From: an uncultured Pseudomonadota bacterium
GTDB lineage: Bacteria; Pseudomonadota; Gammaproteobacteria; Steroidobacterales; Steroidobacteraceae
Direction: 5' to 3'
Assembly: GCA_903828595.1 (NCBI GenBank)
Contig: CAIKMS010000031.1
Coordinates: forward strand, 1 to 64,000
DNA length: 64,000 nt
The number at the start of each line of letters is the position of its first letter. Positions within the stretch are counted from its first letter, which is position 1. Of the stretch, positions 63,991 to 64,000 are shown piece after piece. The position numbers and the translations under genes are program-made. The notes beneath the pieces were generated by a model that was given only the letters and a program-made list of their open reading frames with translations, made no database searches and was not told the DNA's origin.

Positions 63991-64000
63991 CGTCTTAGTC

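Overview
The window looks like a 64 kb piece of a gammaproteobacterial chromosome. The evidence is gene order: ychF-pth-rplY-prs-tRNA-Gln-ispE-lolB, hemA-prfA-prmC, gatCAB divergent from mreBCD-mrdA-rodA-mltB-rlpA-dacA, and lptD-surA-pdxA-ksgA-apaG-apaH flanked by amgK-murU. These blocks are typical of Pseudomonas/Xanthomonas-like lineages. A kynurenine-to-quinolinate operon fits a Xanthomonadales/Nevskiales-type organism, but that placement is inference. Almost everything is ordinary, intact housekeeping DNA with tight spacing: many 1-4 base start/stop overlaps and no gene-free stretch over 300 bases.

Layout. 1-2150 is the end of an integrated element inserted at the 3' end of a tRNA-Met(CAT): a P4-type tyrosine integrase, a 140-residue unknown protein and a truncated AlpA-like regulator, with two sets of short repeats. 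2390-11480 (minus) holds a large Ig-like lipoprotein, ychF, pth, rplY, prs, tRNA-Gln, ispE, lolB and a TPR protein. 11583-18125 (plus) holds hemA, prfA, amtB, prmC, ppiB, mtgA and a GyrI-like protein whose stop codon lies inside a 14-bp minisatellite. 18239-24414 (minus) holds leuA with an apparent leucine-rich leader peptide, hslO and gatCAB. 24615-34555 (plus) is one long cell-shape and peptidoglycan run: mreBCD, PBP2, RodA, MltB, RlpA, DacA, a D-amino-acid transaminase and YbeD. 34585-40476 (minus) holds a serine hydrolase, a YVTN propeller protein, lipB, lipA, murU and amgK. 40540-47365 (plus) is lptD to apaH. 48126-52133 (plus) is the kynurenine operon. 52111-59619 (minus) is folA, an 814-residue secreted protein of unknown function, a 2-oxoglutarate prolyl hydroxylase-like enzyme, a SET-domain methyltransferase with a histone-H1-like tail, thyA, lgt and an RlmI-like methyltransferase. 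59770-61887 (plus) is a YyaL-type thioredoxin/glycosidase-fold protein. 61900-63990 (minus) is HIT, HAD, cytochrome c and a DUF882/M15 peptidase-like gene at the right edge.

How the genes work together. Several blocks form pathways: peptidoglycan synthesis and recycling (mre/mrd/mltB/rlpA/dacA/dat, mtgA, amgK/murU), outer-membrane biogenesis (lolB, lptD, surA, lgt), folate/thymidylate (folA, thyA), lipoylation (lipA, lipB), Glu-tRNAGln amidation (gatCAB with tRNA-Gln) and tryptophan catabolism. The points most worth a second look are the SET/H1-tail protein in a three-gene cassette between thyA and folA, the leucine-rich leader ORF before leuA, the AlpA gene and repeats at the island edge, the cyclase-family enzyme in the kynurenine operon, and an orphan plus-strand terminator near 52,840.
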